From contig NZ_JALNPR010000004.1 in NCBI RefSeq assembly GCF_023541015.1, forward strand, positions 274,739-338,738: a DNA stretch of 64,000 bases, given 5' to 3'. The notes below the pieces were generated by a model. It saw nothing but the letters and a program-made list of their open reading frames with translations. It had not been told where the DNA came from and did not search any database. Shown here one piece after another: positions 1-7,750 of this stretch; position 1 is the first letter of the stretch; every line of letters starts with the position of its first letter. Origin of the DNA: Marivivens donghaensis. Lineage in GTDB: Bacteria; Pseudomonadota; Alphaproteobacteria; Rhodobacterales; Rhodobacteraceae. The position numbers and the translations under genes are program-made.

Positions 1-2
1 CG

Positions 3-248
3 TTAGAGGCCACTCGGGTCGCCGCAGATATGGTTCTGGTGAGCGGGAACCTCTCTCGGATCATAGATGGCATCAGAACCGCTAAATCGGCTCGATCTCG
101 AATCCTTGAGAACTTTGCCGTTGCGGCGGTCTATAATATGATCGCAGTGCCGATTGCCTTTATGGGCTTTGCAACACCTCTTGCGGCGGCAATTGCGATG
201 TCGTCCTCGTCGATTATCGTTTCAGTCAACGCACTACGGACCAAGTAA
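3..248 (+). CDS. ccoI: Copper-translocating P-type ATPase CcoI/FixI, C-terminal end only
   Basis: This open frame runs in from the left edge, so only the last 81 residues are present. They start within the P-domain tail (AADMVLVSGNLSRI, the stretch after the conserved GDG hinge of P1B ATPases) and end with the final pair of membrane helices, around NFAVAAVYNMIAVPIAFMG and the alanine/serine-rich last helix. CcoI supplies copper for assembly of the cbb3-type cytochrome oxidase in the inner membrane. The call rests on the tail sequence together with ccoS one base downstream, the order found in ccoGHIS (fixGHIS) operons. The catalytic and metal-binding motifs lie outside the window, so another copper ATPase cannot be excluded from this fragment alone. 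Confidence 0.85.
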   Translation, partial: LEATRVAADMVLVSGNLSRIIDGIRTAKSARSRILENFAVAAVYNMIAVPIAFMGFATPLAAAIAMSSSSIIVSVNALRTK

Positions 249-249
249 T

Positions 250-408
250 ATGGAAGTTCTGTCACTCCTCATTCCTGTATCGCTGTGCTTGGGCGCCGTC
301 GGTCTATTTGGGTTTTTCTGGACGATGCGGTCCAAACAATACGAAGATCCCGACGGTGATGCAGCCCGGATTTTGCGGACTGATTACGACGATCATCCGG
401 CAGATTGA
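250..408 (+). CDS. ccoS: cbb3-type cytochrome oxidase assembly protein CcoS
   Basis: A 52-residue protein with one N-terminal membrane helix (about residues 5-25), then the typical short cytoplasmic tail containing [19 protein letters not shown]. CcoS is needed for cofactor insertion into the cbb3 oxidase. The ATG at 250 begins one base after the ccoI stop, implying translational coupling. The acidic tail with the YEDPxGDAARIL block is diagnostic for the family, and the length matches the usual 45-60 residues. It is the last gene of its operon: the next feature downstream, tRNA-Pro, is on the opposite strand. Confidence 0.93.
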   Translation: MEVLSLLIPVSLCLGAVGLFGFFWTMRSKQYEDPDGDAARILRTDYDDHPAD

Positions 409-433
409 TTGAGCTGAAGAACAGACAACAAAA

Positions 434-454
434 AAGGCGCCCAAGCGGCGCCTT
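434..454 (-). terminator. Intrinsic terminator of tRNA-Pro
   Basis: Perfect 8-bp stem (AAGGCGCC/GGCGCCTT, arms 434-441 and 447-454) with a 5-nt loop. On the minus strand it is followed by a run of six T (plus-strand A at 428-433), so it ends transcription of the tRNA located just upstream on that strand. It may also slow readthrough from ccoS. Confidence 0.8.
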
Positions 455-463
455 CTTCGTAAT

Positions 464-540
464 TGGTCGGAGCGAGAGGATTCGAACCTCCGACCCCCTG
501 CTCCCGAAGCAGGTGCGCTACCAGGCTGCGCTACGCTCCG
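464..540 (-). tRNA. tRNA-Pro (anticodon CGG)
   Basis: A full 77-nt cloverleaf reads on the minus strand. It has acceptor stem CGGAGCG/CGCTCCG, a D-arm, a 5-bp anticodon stem CCTGC/GCAGG enclosing the loop TTCGGGA (anticodon CGG), and a T-arm with GGTTCGAATCC. The 3' CCA is encoded. It decodes CCG proline codons. A terminator follows directly and a promoter-like pair lies just upstream, so it looks like a single-gene transcription unit. Confidence 0.97.
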
Positions 541-552
541 ACCGTGGAGTGC

Positions 553-581
553 GGGTTACAGTTTCCATAGGGGATTTGCAA
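553..581 (-). promoter_or_regulatory. Candidate promoter of tRNA-Pro
   Basis: On the minus strand, TTGCAA (576-581) and TAACCC (553-558) are separated by exactly 17 bases and sit 12 bases before the tRNA 5' end. The -35 box matches the sigma-70 consensus in 4 of 6 positions. The -10 box is weaker, as is common for alphaproteobacterial stable-RNA promoters. No start site was measured. Confidence 0.45.
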
Positions 582-602
582 GGCCCTTGGAGCCCAATTC
601 GC

Positions 603-1580
603 TTAGGAATTTCCGCCCTGTTTGACCTGGAGAATACGCATCAAAACGGAGACCCGAGGGGAGGTAACAGTTTCGCTCCGAAGGCGGGTTTGGGACACTG
701 GTTTGGTGTTCGATGCGCCACGAGTTTCGCGTAAGACGATGTATATACCAGAGGCGATGATGATCGATGCACCGATGACCGTAGGCGCATCTAGTTTCTC
801 ACCGAACAGAAAGTATCCGTAAACTGTCGCCCAAATGATCTGACTATATTGCATCGGTGCGACGATCGCAGCCTCACCAGAGCGATAGGCCTGAATAAAG
901 AGGAACGATGCGACCAGACCGAAGAGCGCGATAATGCCGGTCATGCCCAGATGCTCGATCTCCATCGGTTGGTAGACAAACGGCATAGCAATCGCCATCG
1001 CCGCGAAGTTGCCCAGCATCGGATACATCAACATGACGACAGAGCGTTCTTCTGCCCCAATCTTGCGCGAGATAATCGCAACAACGGCGTTGGTCACCGC
1101 AGCAAACATCGCCGCAAAATGACCTAGTGAAAGTTCAGAACTGCCAGGGCGGAGTACGATGATGACCCCGATCAAACCGACGATAACGGCCAGCCAACGA
1201 TGAATGCCTACCTTTTCGCCCAGCAGCGGGATCGCCAGAATGGTGATTAACAACGGTGAGGCAAAGAGGATTGCGTAGGTCTGCGCCAATTCGAGCACGG
1301 TGAAGGCGTAGAAGGCGCAAACGCCCGTATTCACCATGCACGCCATCCGCAGTGCCATCCAGTATGGGTGACGCGGGATGAGGTTATCAGCCTCAGTGTC
1401 GCGCATCAGGATGATCGTGACCAATGGGAAGCTCAACAAGGCCGCAAAGAAAATGATCTGGAACGCGCCAAAGCCCGCTTCGCCCAGATACTTCACAACG
1501 ACGTCGTGGGTTGCGTAGATACCCATCGCGCCCAAGGCATAAAAGGCCCCTTTTACGTTGCTCTTTGCGTATTCCGCCAT
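603..1580 (-). CDS. EamA-family (drug/metabolite superfamily) transporter
   Basis: A 325-residue inner-membrane protein with about ten hydrophobic helices in two EamA repeats, the usual DMT architecture. The first repeat starts near [20 protein letters not shown]; the second ends near [13 protein letters not shown]. The ATG at 1580 is preferred because GGAGG lies at the right distance before it, although the frame is open for 32 more codons upstream. The substrate cannot be read from the sequence; members export amino acids, nucleosides or small metabolites. A terminator separates it from leuB upstream, so it is likely transcribed on its own. The C-terminal tail beyond the last helix is polar and about 45 residues long. 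Confidence 0.85.
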   Translation of the reverse strand: MAEYAKSNVKGAFYALGAMGIYATHDVVVKYLGEAGFGAFQIIFFAALLSFPLVTIILMRDTEADNLIPRHPYWMALRMACMVNTGVCAFYAFTVLELAQTYAILFASPLLITILAIPLLGEKVGIHRWLAVIVGLIGVIIVLRPGSSELSLGHFAAMFAAVTNAVVAIISRKIGAEERSVVMLMYPMLGNFAAMAIAMPFVYQPMEIEHLGMTGIIALFGLVASFLFIQAYRSGEAAIVAPMQYSQIIWATVYGYFLFGEKLDAPTVIGASIIIASGIYIVLRETRGASNTKPVSQTRLRSETVTSPRVSVLMRILQVKQGGNS

Positions 1581-1665
1581 GGTGCCTCCGTTTGCGCTAA
1601 CCCAGCTATGGAGCGGGTTTTGGCGTGGTGCAAGTGATAAACTCCTGACTTCAGGCAAAAGAAAA

Positions 1666-1687
1666 CGGGCGCTCAAATGAACGCCCG
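1666..1687 (-). terminator. Intrinsic terminator downstream of leuB
   Basis: On the minus strand, CGGGCGTTC pairs with GAGCGCCCG (one G-U pair) around a four-base loop and is followed by TTTTCTTTT. It sits 22 bases past the leuB stop and would end the leucine transcript before the EamA gene. Confidence 0.8.
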
Positions 1688-1709
1688 CTTCCTAAAATTT
1701 AGATCGCGA

Positions 1710-2816
1710 TTAGAGCGATGCGTCGAGTGCCGCGATGATCTTGTCACCCATTTCCGAAGTGGAAACAGGAACGCCACCTTCAGGGCCGAGCAGGTCTGCA
1801 GTACGAACGCCGTCCGCCAGAACCTTCTCAACAGCCTGTTCCAGACGGTCAGCTTCGGCGCCTTGGTCGAAGGAGTAGCGCAGAGCCATTGCGAACGACA
1901 GGATACAGGCGATCGGGTTTGCTTTGCCCTGGCCAGCGATGTCGGGCGCAGAACCGTGTACCGGTTCGTAGAGTGCTTTCGGACGGCCATTCGCCATCGG
2001 AGCGCCGAGCGATGCGGACGGCAGCATGCCGAGCGAACCGGTTAGCATAGCAGCCGCATCCGACAGAAGGTCGCCGAACAGGTTGTCGGTTACGATCACG
2101 TCGAACTGTTTGGGCCAGCGGCAGAGCTGCATTGCGCCAGCGTCTGCATACATGTGGGACAGTTCGACGTCTGGATATTCAGCATCGTGAACTTCGGTCA
2201 CAACCTGACGCCACAGGATGCCCGATTCCATAACGTTGGCCTTCTCCATCGAGCAGACCTTGTTGCCGCGTTTACGTGCCAGTTCGAATGCCGAACGTGC
2301 AACGCGTGCGATTTCGGATTCGGTGTAACGCTGGGTGTTGATGCCAACACGCTCGTTGCCTTCTTCGATGATGCCGCGCGGCTCACCGAAATAGATGCCC
2401 GAGGTCAGTTCGCGTACGATCATGATGTCGAGGCCAGCAACGACGTCTTTTTTCAGCGACGAGAAATCTGCAAGCGCGTCAAAGCACTGGGCCGGACGCA
2501 GGTTCGAGAACAGGTCCATTTCTTTGCGAAGGCGCAGAAGGCCGCGCTCTGGCTTCACCGAGAAGTCGAGGTTGTCGTACTGAGGACCGCCAACAGCGCC
2601 GAGCAGCACAGCGTCAACGTCTTGCGCTTTGGCCATTGTATCGTCGTGCAGCGGGGTGCCGTATTTGTCATAGGCGCAGCCACCGACGAGGTCTTCGCTC
2701 ACGTCAAAAGCGAGGTCGCGCTTATCGCCGTACCAAGTGATGATCTTCTTAACTTCGCCCATTACTTCAGGGCCAATACCGTCGCCGGCGAGGATCAGGA
2801 TCGAGGGGTTAGACAT
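1710..2816 (-). CDS. leuB: 3-isopropylmalate dehydrogenase
   Basis: A 368-residue cytosolic enzyme that oxidatively decarboxylates (2R,3S)-3-isopropylmalate to 2-oxoisocaproate with NAD+, the third step of leucine synthesis. The N-terminus has the family block [12 protein letters not shown]. The isocitrate/isopropylmalate dehydrogenase signature around [19 protein letters not shown] lies near residue 245, and the substrate-binding arginines ([14 protein letters not shown]) and DGxR-type motifs are present. The ATG at 2816 has GGAAG upstream; the frame extends 18 codons further but without a convincing ribosome site. It lies on the same strand as leuC and leuD but is separated from them by two other genes. 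It is followed by its own terminator. Confidence 0.97.
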   Translation of the reverse strand: MSNPSILILAGDGIGPEVMGEVKKIITWYGDKRDLAFDVSEDLVGGCAYDKYGTPLHDDTMAKAQDVDAVLLGAVGGPQYDNLDFSVKPERGLLRLRKEMDLFSNLRPAQCFDALADFSSLKKDVVAGLDIMIVRELTSGIYFGEPRGIIEEGNERVGINTQRYTESEIARVARSAFELARKRGNKVCSMEKANVMESGILWRQVVTEVHDAEYPDVELSHMYADAGAMQLCRWPKQFDVIVTDNLFGDLLSDAAAMLTGSLGMLPSASLGAPMANGRPKALYEPVHGSAPDIAGQGKANPIACILSFAMALRYSFDQGAEADRLEQAVEKVLADGVRTADLLGPEGGVPVSTSEMGDKIIAALDASL

Positions 2817-2890
2817 CTCGTACTTCCTTGTCTGAAAAGGTCTGGGATGGCCTATCTGTTTGCTGCCCAAGGGTCAAGAAACCAAGGGGT

Positions 2891-3814
2891 TTATGGCGCT
2901 GATAAAACATCTACCCAAACGGGGCGATGTGGTCCGATAGGTGTGTCCTCGATTCCTGCGTTTTGAATTGTCAGAGTGGCGGACGGCAGGACGTAATCGA
3001 CGCGTAACGCGCCGATTGGATCGGGCCAATACGCTGTGGGCTGGTTGGGTAGTGGGTCTTGGATCTGTGGGTCGTTCAACAAACTAATTAAGGCCTCACG
3101 TCGTCCTTCCCCTCGGTCGGGGTCAAGGTTGGCGATGCCTAATATGACGAAGTCGTCGGGCGGAGGACCAAAGTCGCCGTCCAGAACGTTCCGCCAAAAG
3201 CGAATTTCATCCGCGTTTCGCCGCCCATTTCGATCTTCAGGCCCATCGAAAACGGGCGGAGTGGCTGAAAACGCTAGGAGTGTGAGGGGGCGGTTGGGCG
3301 TCAAAATCTGAACCTGCCAGTGTCCTACGCTCGATAGCTGCTGGACGCCTCGAAGGGGATCATCTTTGGCCATGAGCGTCTGCGGAAGGTCCGCCCAAAG
3401 CGCATCGCTGTAGTCGGTGACAGTTCCTATGGGGAAGTCCGATAGAATAGCCATTCCCCCGTCACCACTGAACAGCCCATAGCCCATGGCATCACGTGCC
3501 CCACCGAGCCGTCCATTTTGATCGACATCGAAGCCCGTTTGCATGCCGCTGTTAGGTCTCAGTGCAAAAATATGAGGGTAGGGGGCTGTCAGGCGATCAT
3601 TGAATGCGTTCAGCGCGCGTAGGTCGCGGTCATAATCGATATCAGTCAGCAGAAGGACATCGGCGGCCAACGCTCCGATTCGCTCGGAAACCTGCACGAT
3701 CTCAGGTGTTTCATTCAGGATGTCGGCAAGCAAAAGCCCCGGTCCATTTCTGGACAGGGGCGCTGCATAGGTTGCGATACGAATGGTGTCCGCCCAAACG
3801 GGCGATACACCCAT
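2891..3814 (-). CDS. Endonuclease/exonuclease/phosphatase-fold protein, active site degenerate
   Basis: The protein shows the EEP (DNase I-like) fold order: RIATYAAPLSRNGPG at the N-terminus, LLLTDIDYDRD, GIANLDPDRGEGRREA, and RVDYVLPSA...HRPVWVD at the end. Several catalytic positions typical of the superfamily are changed: the first Asn (FN) reads YA, GDFN reads GIAN, and the final SDH reads GPH. Catalysis is therefore doubtful. The start is unresolved. ATG 3814 follows the upstream stop by five bases but removes a good signal peptide (RRFLAACLISMGVSPVWA) that lies in frame just upstream. The nearest upstream ATG (3937) would overlap the preceding gene by 118 bases. If secreted, it acts in the periplasm. 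Confidence 0.72.
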   Translation of the reverse strand: MGVSPVWADTIRIATYAAPLSRNGPGLLLADILNETPEIVQVSERIGALAADVLLLTDIDYDRDLRALNAFNDRLTAPYPHIFALRPNSGMQTGFDVDQNGRLGGARDAMGYGLFSGDGGMAILSDFPIGTVTDYSDALWADLPQTLMAKDDPLRGVQQLSSVGHWQVQILTPNRPLTLLAFSATPPVFDGPEDRNGRRNADEIRFWRNVLDGDFGPPPDDFVILGIANLDPDRGEGRREALISLLNDPQIQDPLPNQPTAYWPDPIGALRVDYVLPSATLTIQNAGIEDTPIGPHRPVWVDVLSAP

Positions 3815-3819
3815 GGAAA

Positions 3820-4761
3820 TCAGGCAAGCTGCAAGGAATCGTCGGACAAGGTGCGACGACGTTTGTCTTCGATCAGTTGTGCCACGCGCCCCATCGCGAT
3901 CCCGCGCATTAGGAGTGACGCAGGTAAGAACGCCCATGCCGAAACCGTCCAAATCAACGTGTGCGGCTCTGCTAAGCTGATCGGGTCAATAAAGTCCGAG
4001 GCCAGCTTTACGAAGGCCGGAAGGACAAATGGCAGGAGAAATCCAAAGATAATGTTAACTTGGCCATCGCGTTGAAGGCGTTCCACAATGTCCCCACCTG
4101 CCGTCGGGTCGAACGTCGGCATGTTGGTCCATACGTTGAAGCCACTTGTGCGCGACGGCCATTGGTTCATGCGCAGAGCGAGAACAAAGCTCGCCAAGGA
4201 CACGATGGAAACAAGGTAGGAGATGCCCGCAGCGGTGCGTAGCGACTGGATTAGGTCCAAATCGGCGTCTTGGGGTAGCATCAGAACCATCAAGCGGACA
4301 GGGGAATACGGGAAGTCGATCATCTCGGACAGGCGATGCCCGACGGCCGAAATAAACAGTGTCAGCGTGGTTTGTTCGAACTTCCCGCGTACGATCAACG
4401 TGATGAAGAACACACTGAGGAACAATGCGATGAAACGGATGCGATTGAATGGCGGTGCATCGCGGAATTCGACCAAGCTCGGATAGTCCGAGTTGTATTC
4501 CACGAACGTAAAGACAGCCGCGATCAGCGCCACAAGGGCGACGATTTGGGTGGTGTCTGAATGGGTGCCCGGTAACAGCATTGACGGAGTCGCAACAAGC
4601 AACACCACAAACGCTGCACGCAGAACTGCCCCTGCAATTCGCGAAAACACTTCTCTTTTTTCCTCAATCCGGCCGGACCCGATGCTTTGCCGTGTCCTGT
4701 TTCCAGTTTGACCTCGTGCGATATGCACGATCTGCCTCATCTTTGACATAATGTTGCCCAT
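3820..4761 (-). CDS. Six-helix integral membrane protein, function unknown
   Basis: A protein of about 313 residues with six predicted membrane segments. The first pair follows a basic N-terminus, and the others include RIRFIALFLSVFFITLIV, SYLVSIVSLASFVLAL, IIFGFLLPFVLPAF and a segment ending ASLLMRGIAMG. The C-terminal 20 residues are polar and basic. I do not recognise the family. It lies between leuD and the EEP-fold gene, all on the minus strand, and its end overlaps or abuts the EEP gene, so the two are probably co-translated. ATG 4761 was chosen; a TTG at 4779 and ATGs at 4749 and 4740 are alternatives, and none has a strong ribosome site. Confidence 0.7.
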   Translation of the reverse strand: MGNIMSKMRQIVHIARGQTGNRTRQSIGSGRIEEKREVFSRIAGAVLRAAFVVLLVATPSMLLPGTHSDTTQIVALVALIAAVFTFVEYNSDYPSLVEFRDAPPFNRIRFIALFLSVFFITLIVRGKFEQTTLTLFISAVGHRLSEMIDFPYSPVRLMVLMLPQDADLDLIQSLRTAAGISYLVSIVSLASFVLALRMNQWPSRTSGFNVWTNMPTFDPTAGGDIVERLQRDGQVNIIFGFLLPFVLPAFVKLASDFIDPISLAEPHTLIWTVSAWAFLPASLLMRGIAMGRVAQLIEDKRRRTLSDDSLQLA

Positions 4762-4923
4762 TTTCGGACCCCGCTGCAACTAACGGGTTAATATGACGAA
4801 ATCTATTGGGCGGTTTTGCGGCATGAGTGGTGCGAGAATGCAACCATTTCAAAGCGGTGCTTTGGCGGGCGAAACTGTGGCACGAAATGTGGCAGACTAC
4901 ATTTGTCCTGTATCCAAATGTAT

Positions 4924-4954
4924 AGCGGGGACCGCCTTTTGGACGATCCCCGCT
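4924..4954 (-). terminator. Stem-loop after leuD
   Basis: Perfect 8-bp arms AGCGGGGA (4924-4931) and TCCCCGCT (4947-4954) enclose a 15-base loop about 25 bases past the leuD stop. The T-run on the minus strand is poor, so it may be a weak terminator or an mRNA-stabilising hairpin. Confidence 0.4.
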
Positions 4955-4977
4955 AAAGTAACGCTATATCTTGTGGC

Positions 4978-5583
4978 TTAGAGCCACGGACGCTCTGCGT
5001 TGGACTTTGCTTCGAACGCGTCAATCGCCGAAACATGCTCCATGGTTAGGCCGATATCGTCCAAACCGTTCATCAGGCAGTGTTTTTTGAACGCGTCGAC
5101 TTCGAAGGCGAACTCTTGGCCGTCCGAAGTGGTGACAACCTGATTCTCAAGATCAACGGTCATACGAGCGTTAGAGCCCTTTTCCGCGTCTTTCATCAGA
5201 ACATCGACAACATCCTGCGGGAAGACGATTGGCAGGATGCCGTTCTTGAAGCAGTTGTTAAAGAAGATGTCTGCGAACGAGGTCGAGATCACGCATTTGA
5301 TGCCAAAGTCAGCAATAGCCCACGGCGCGTGTTCGCGCGACGAACCACAGCCGAAGTTGTCGCCGGCGACAAGAATCTGTGCGTCGCGATACTGCGGTTT
5401 GTTCAGGACGAAATCAGCGATTTCGTTGCCCTGACGGTCGTAACGCATTTCGTCGAACAGGTTTACACCCAGACCCGAACGTTTGATCGTCTTAAGGAAG
5501 ATCTTTGGGATGATCATATCGGTGTCGATGTTCACCAACGGCATCGGTGCTGCGATACCCTGAAGTGTTTCAAACTTTTCCAT
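4978..5583 (-). CDS. leuD: 3-isopropylmalate dehydratase, small subunit
   Basis: A 201-residue protein, the swivelling domain of isopropylmalate isomerase, which with LeuC converts 2-isopropylmalate to 3-isopropylmalate. Diagnostic blocks are [14 protein letters not shown] near the start and [17 protein letters not shown], the aconitase small-domain motif, near residue 75. The length is typical. Its ATG overlaps the leuC stop (TAATG), indicating translational coupling and a one-to-one supply of subunits. Confidence 0.97.
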   Translation of the reverse strand: MEKFETLQGIAAPMPLVNIDTDMIIPKIFLKTIKRSGLGVNLFDEMRYDRQGNEIADFVLNKPQYRDAQILVAGDNFGCGSSREHAPWAIADFGIKCVISTSFADIFFNNCFKNGILPIVFPQDVVDVLMKDAEKGSNARMTVDLENQVVTTSDGQEFAFEVDAFKKHCLMNGLDDIGLTMEHVSAIDAFEAKSNAERPWL

Positions 5584-6989
5584 TACATCATCTCCCGAAC
5601 GTCGGTGAGTTTACCGGTGATTGCAGCAGCTGCAGCCATTGCCGGCGAAACGAGGTGGGTGCGGCCCTTGTAGCCCTGACGGCCTTCAAAGTTGCGGTTG
5701 GAGGTGGATGCGCAACGCTCGCCCTCGGCCAATTGGTCGGGGTTCATCGCGAGACACATGGAGCAACCTGCCATACGCCATTCAAAGCCAGCATCGATAA
5801 AGATCTGCGCGATGCCTTCTTCTTCGGCCTGAGCACGGACGAGGCCCGAACCAGGAACGACCATAGCACGCATGCCGTCTTTGACTTTTTTGCCCTTCAG
5901 GATTTCTGCAGCGGCGCGAAGGTCTTCGATACGGCCGTTGGTGCAGGACCCGATGAACACGGTGTCGATTTTGATATCGGTCAGTTTCTGACCAGAGGTC
6001 AGACCCATGTATTCGATCGCGCGTTTCGCAGCTTCGACTTTACCGCCTTTGAAGTCTTCCGGCGACGGAACGACAGCAGAGATCGGCAGAACGTCTTCGG
6101 GCGAGGTGCCCCAAGTTACAACGGGTTCGATCTCTTCACCTTTGAGGGTCACAACTTTATCGAAGTGTGCGCCTTCGTCGGTGAACAGGGTTTTCCAGTA
6201 TTCAACAGCCGCATCGTAGTCAGCGCCTTTCGGAGCATGCGGACGGCCTTTAACGTAGTCGAAGGTTTTCTGATCAGGAGCGATCAAACCAGCGCGTGCG
6301 CCGCCTTCGATTGCCATGTTACAGACGGTCATGCGGCCTTCCATCGACAGATCGCGGATCGCTTCGCCGCAGTATTCGATGACATAACCAGTACCGCCAG
6401 CGGTGCCAGTTGCGCCGATCACAGCCAGAGTGATGTCTTTCGCGGTCACACCCGGCATCAGTTTGCCAGTGATTTCCACTTTCATGTTCTTCGACTTCTT
6501 CTGGATGAGCGTCTGGGTCGCCAGAACGTGCTCAACCTCGGACGTACCGATGCCATGTGCCAGTGCACCAAATGCGCCGTGAGTTGCGGTGTGGCTGTCG
6601 CCACACACGACGGTCATGCCCGGAAGGGTCCAACCCTGCTCTGGGCCGACGATGTGCACGATGCCCTGACGAACGTCGGACACTGGGTAGTAGTTGATAC
6701 CGAACTCTTTGGCGTTCTTGTCGAGCGCAGCAACCTGAATGCGGCTGTCTTCGGTCATGGTCGCTGGGTCCGCACGGTCCAGAGTGGTCGGAACGTTGTG
6801 ATCCGGAACAGCGATGGTTTTTTCCGGAGCGCGCACTTTGCGGCCAGCCATACGCAGACCTTCGAATGCCTGCGGCGAGGTCACTTCGTGAACGAGGTGG
6901 CGGTCGATGTACAGCAAGCAGGTGCCGTCTTCGGATTGTTGGACGACGTGTGCGTCCCAGATTTTGTCATAGAGCGTCTTGGGCGACAT
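5583..6989 (-). CDS. leuC: 3-isopropylmalate dehydratase, large subunit
   Basis: A 468-residue aconitase-family enzyme. It carries three cysteines for a [4Fe-4S] cluster: one in FIGSCTNGR and two in the later [11 protein letters not shown]. It also has the N-terminal block [20 protein letters not shown]. With LeuD it catalyses the second step of leucine synthesis. The ATG at 6989 has AAAGG upstream. A promoter-like pair, a short leader frame and hairpins occupy the 195 bases before it, so regulation in the leader is plausible. A very long open frame on the opposite strand is a codon-bias shadow. Confidence 0.98.
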   Translation of the reverse strand: MSPKTLYDKIWDAHVVQQSEDGTCLLYIDRHLVHEVTSPQAFEGLRMAGRKVRAPEKTIAVPDHNVPTTLDRADPATMTEDSRIQVAALDKNAKEFGINYYPVSDVRQGIVHIVGPEQGWTLPGMTVVCGDSHTATHGAFGALAHGIGTSEVEHVLATQTLIQKKSKNMKVEITGKLMPGVTAKDITLAVIGATGTAGGTGYVIEYCGEAIRDLSMEGRMTVCNMAIEGGARAGLIAPDQKTFDYVKGRPHAPKGADYDAAVEYWKTLFTDEGAHFDKVVTLKGEEIEPVVTWGTSPEDVLPISAVVPSPEDFKGGKVEAAKRAIEYMGLTSGQKLTDIKIDTVFIGSCTNGRIEDLRAAAEILKGKKVKDGMRAMVVPGSGLVRAQAEEEGIAQIFIDAGFEWRMAGCSMCLAMNPDQLAEGERCASTSNRNFEGRQGYKGRTHLVSPAMAAAAAITGKLTDVREMM

Positions 6990-7032
6990 GGCTCTTACCT
7001 TTGGAAATGTTGAAAGTCAGATCGTGAGGACA

Positions 7033-7051
7033 GGCGCAACGGTGCTGCGCC
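7033..7051 (-). promoter_or_regulatory. Hairpin in the leuC leader
   Basis: Arms GGCGCA (7033-7038) and TGCGCC (7046-7051) form a 6-bp GC-rich stem with a 7-base loop. It starts ten bases after the stop of a candidate leader peptide and ends about 40 bases before leuC. No T-run follows, so it is not a classic attenuator terminator. A second stem (GAACGG/CCGTTC, about 7081-7106) lies inside the leader frame. Confidence 0.4.
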
Positions 7052-7061
7052 TCGCGCAACA

Positions 7062-7130
7062 TTACAGTCGGGCGAGGATCGAACGGCTTTCGCCGTAAAA
7101 CCGTTCACGCAAACGCGCGCGGTCATCCAT
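7062..7130 (-). CDS. Candidate 22-residue leader peptide upstream of leuC
   Basis: An ATG at 7130 opens a 22-codon frame, ending ...ESRSILARL before TAA, that lies entirely inside the leuC leader. It contains six arginine and three leucine codons. It begins about 20 bases after the predicted transcription start and is followed by a GC-rich hairpin. Unlike the enteric leu leader peptide it has no run of leucine codons, so simple leucine attenuation is not supported. Its ribosome site is weak. It may be a conserved upstream frame, or chance. Confidence 0.4.
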   Translation of the reverse strand: MDDRARLRERFYGESRSILARL

Positions 7131-7155
7131 GTCGAAAATTTGGATCATGGGCGGT

Positions 7156-7184
7156 CACATAGTTATTTTTGGTGAGTCTCGCAA
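7156..7184 (-). promoter_or_regulatory. Candidate leuC promoter
   Basis: On the minus strand TTGCGA (7179-7184) and TATGTG (7156-7161) are 17 bases apart. The predicted start near 7149 would give a leader of about 160 bases carrying the 22-codon frame and the hairpins. Confidence 0.45.
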
Positions 7185-7207
7185 GGAAACTCTGCGTGGG
7201 TGGAATG

Positions 7208-7219
7208 TCACATATGTGA
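7208..7219. promoter_or_regulatory. Perfect 12-bp palindrome TCACATATGTGA
   Basis: A complete dyad about 60 bases upstream of the predicted leuC start, in the intergenic region between the divergent leuC and rsfS. Its half-site TATGTGAC recurs at the predicted leuC -10, 53 bases away (about five helical turns). It looks like a dimeric regulator site, regulator unknown. Confidence 0.4.
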
Positions 7220-7238
7220 ATCTATACGTTGTTTGCTG

Positions 7239-7267
7239 TTGCGGTCCTGTTCTGTTGAAAATAAAGC
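7239..7267 (+). promoter_or_regulatory. Candidate rsfS promoter
   Basis: TTGCGG (7239-7244) and TAAAGC (7262-7267) are separated by 17 bases on the plus strand, in a stretch of AT-richer DNA before rsfS. The -35 box is identical to the one at the rRNA promoter near the right end of the window. The leader would be about 110 bases. Confidence 0.35.
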
Positions 7268-7386
7268 GATGCGCTGCTACCTTTAGCACAGGCCCAGCGT
7301 CGGGGTTTGGACGACGCGCAACCCCGGAGGACAATGACCTGTCTTTCAATACCTCGGCAGATGCGACTGCCCACATGGAGCCAGCG

Positions 7387-7746
7387 ATGACCGTGGCTTC
7401 TAATAACGTAACGAGCGATGACATTCTCGCCGCTGTCGTTGCGTCTCTCGAAGACGACAAAGCCGAAGATATCGTGCAGATCCCTCTGCGCGGTAAAACT
7501 GAAATGGCTGACTTCATGGTGATTGCATCTGGCCGTTCGACCCGTCAGGTCGCTGCGGTTTCGGAAAAGCTCACCGAACGTATGAAGCAAGCGTTCGGCA
7601 TTATTTGTAAAGTCGAGGGCGCAGAGATTGGCGACTGGGTTCTGGTCGACTGTGGCGACGTAATCGTCCACGTCTTCCGTCCCGAAGTGCGCGAATTCTA
7701 TCAGCTGGAAAAAATGTGGCTCCCGACAGGGGCTGCTGAAGCCTGA
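7387..7746 (+). CDS. rsfS: Ribosome silencing factor RsfS
   Basis: A 119-residue protein of the Iojap/RsfS family. The family core is clear: DDKAEDIVQIPLRGK, MADFMVIASGRSTRQV, GAEIGDWVLVDCGDVIVHVF, and the C-terminal REFYQLEKMW. RsfS binds ribosomal protein L14 on the large subunit and blocks subunit joining under starvation. The ATG at 7387 has GGAG seven bases before it; the in-frame ATG at 7375 lies on that ribosome site and is less likely. rlmH starts five bases downstream, the common rsfS-rlmH pair. Confidence 0.95.
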   Translation: MTVASNNVTSDDILAAVVASLEDDKAEDIVQIPLRGKTEMADFMVIASGRSTRQVAAVSEKLTERMKQAFGIICKVEGAEIGDWVLVDCGDVIVHVFRPEVREFYQLEKMWLPTGAAEA

Positions 7747-7750
7747 ACTG

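Noticed and set aside
2154..2966. A 270-codon frame antisense to leuB
   Set aside because: It shadows leuB and spans the gene's start and the upstream gap; no ribosome site or domain supports it.
4780..4977. A 62-codon plus-strand frame in the leuD/membrane-protein gap
   Set aside because: No ribosome site, and it runs through the leuD terminator-like hairpin; the translation is not protein-like.
5547..7013. A 488-codon open frame antisense to leuC/leuD
   Set aside because: Its translation has no recognisable domains, is very rich in Phe, His and Cys, and exactly shadows the strongly supported leuC frame. It is a codon-bias artefact.
7129..7386. N-terminal extension of rsfS back to 7129
   Set aside because: The extension has no family similarity and covers promoter-like DNA; the ribosome site at 7387 and the family length fit the shorter form.
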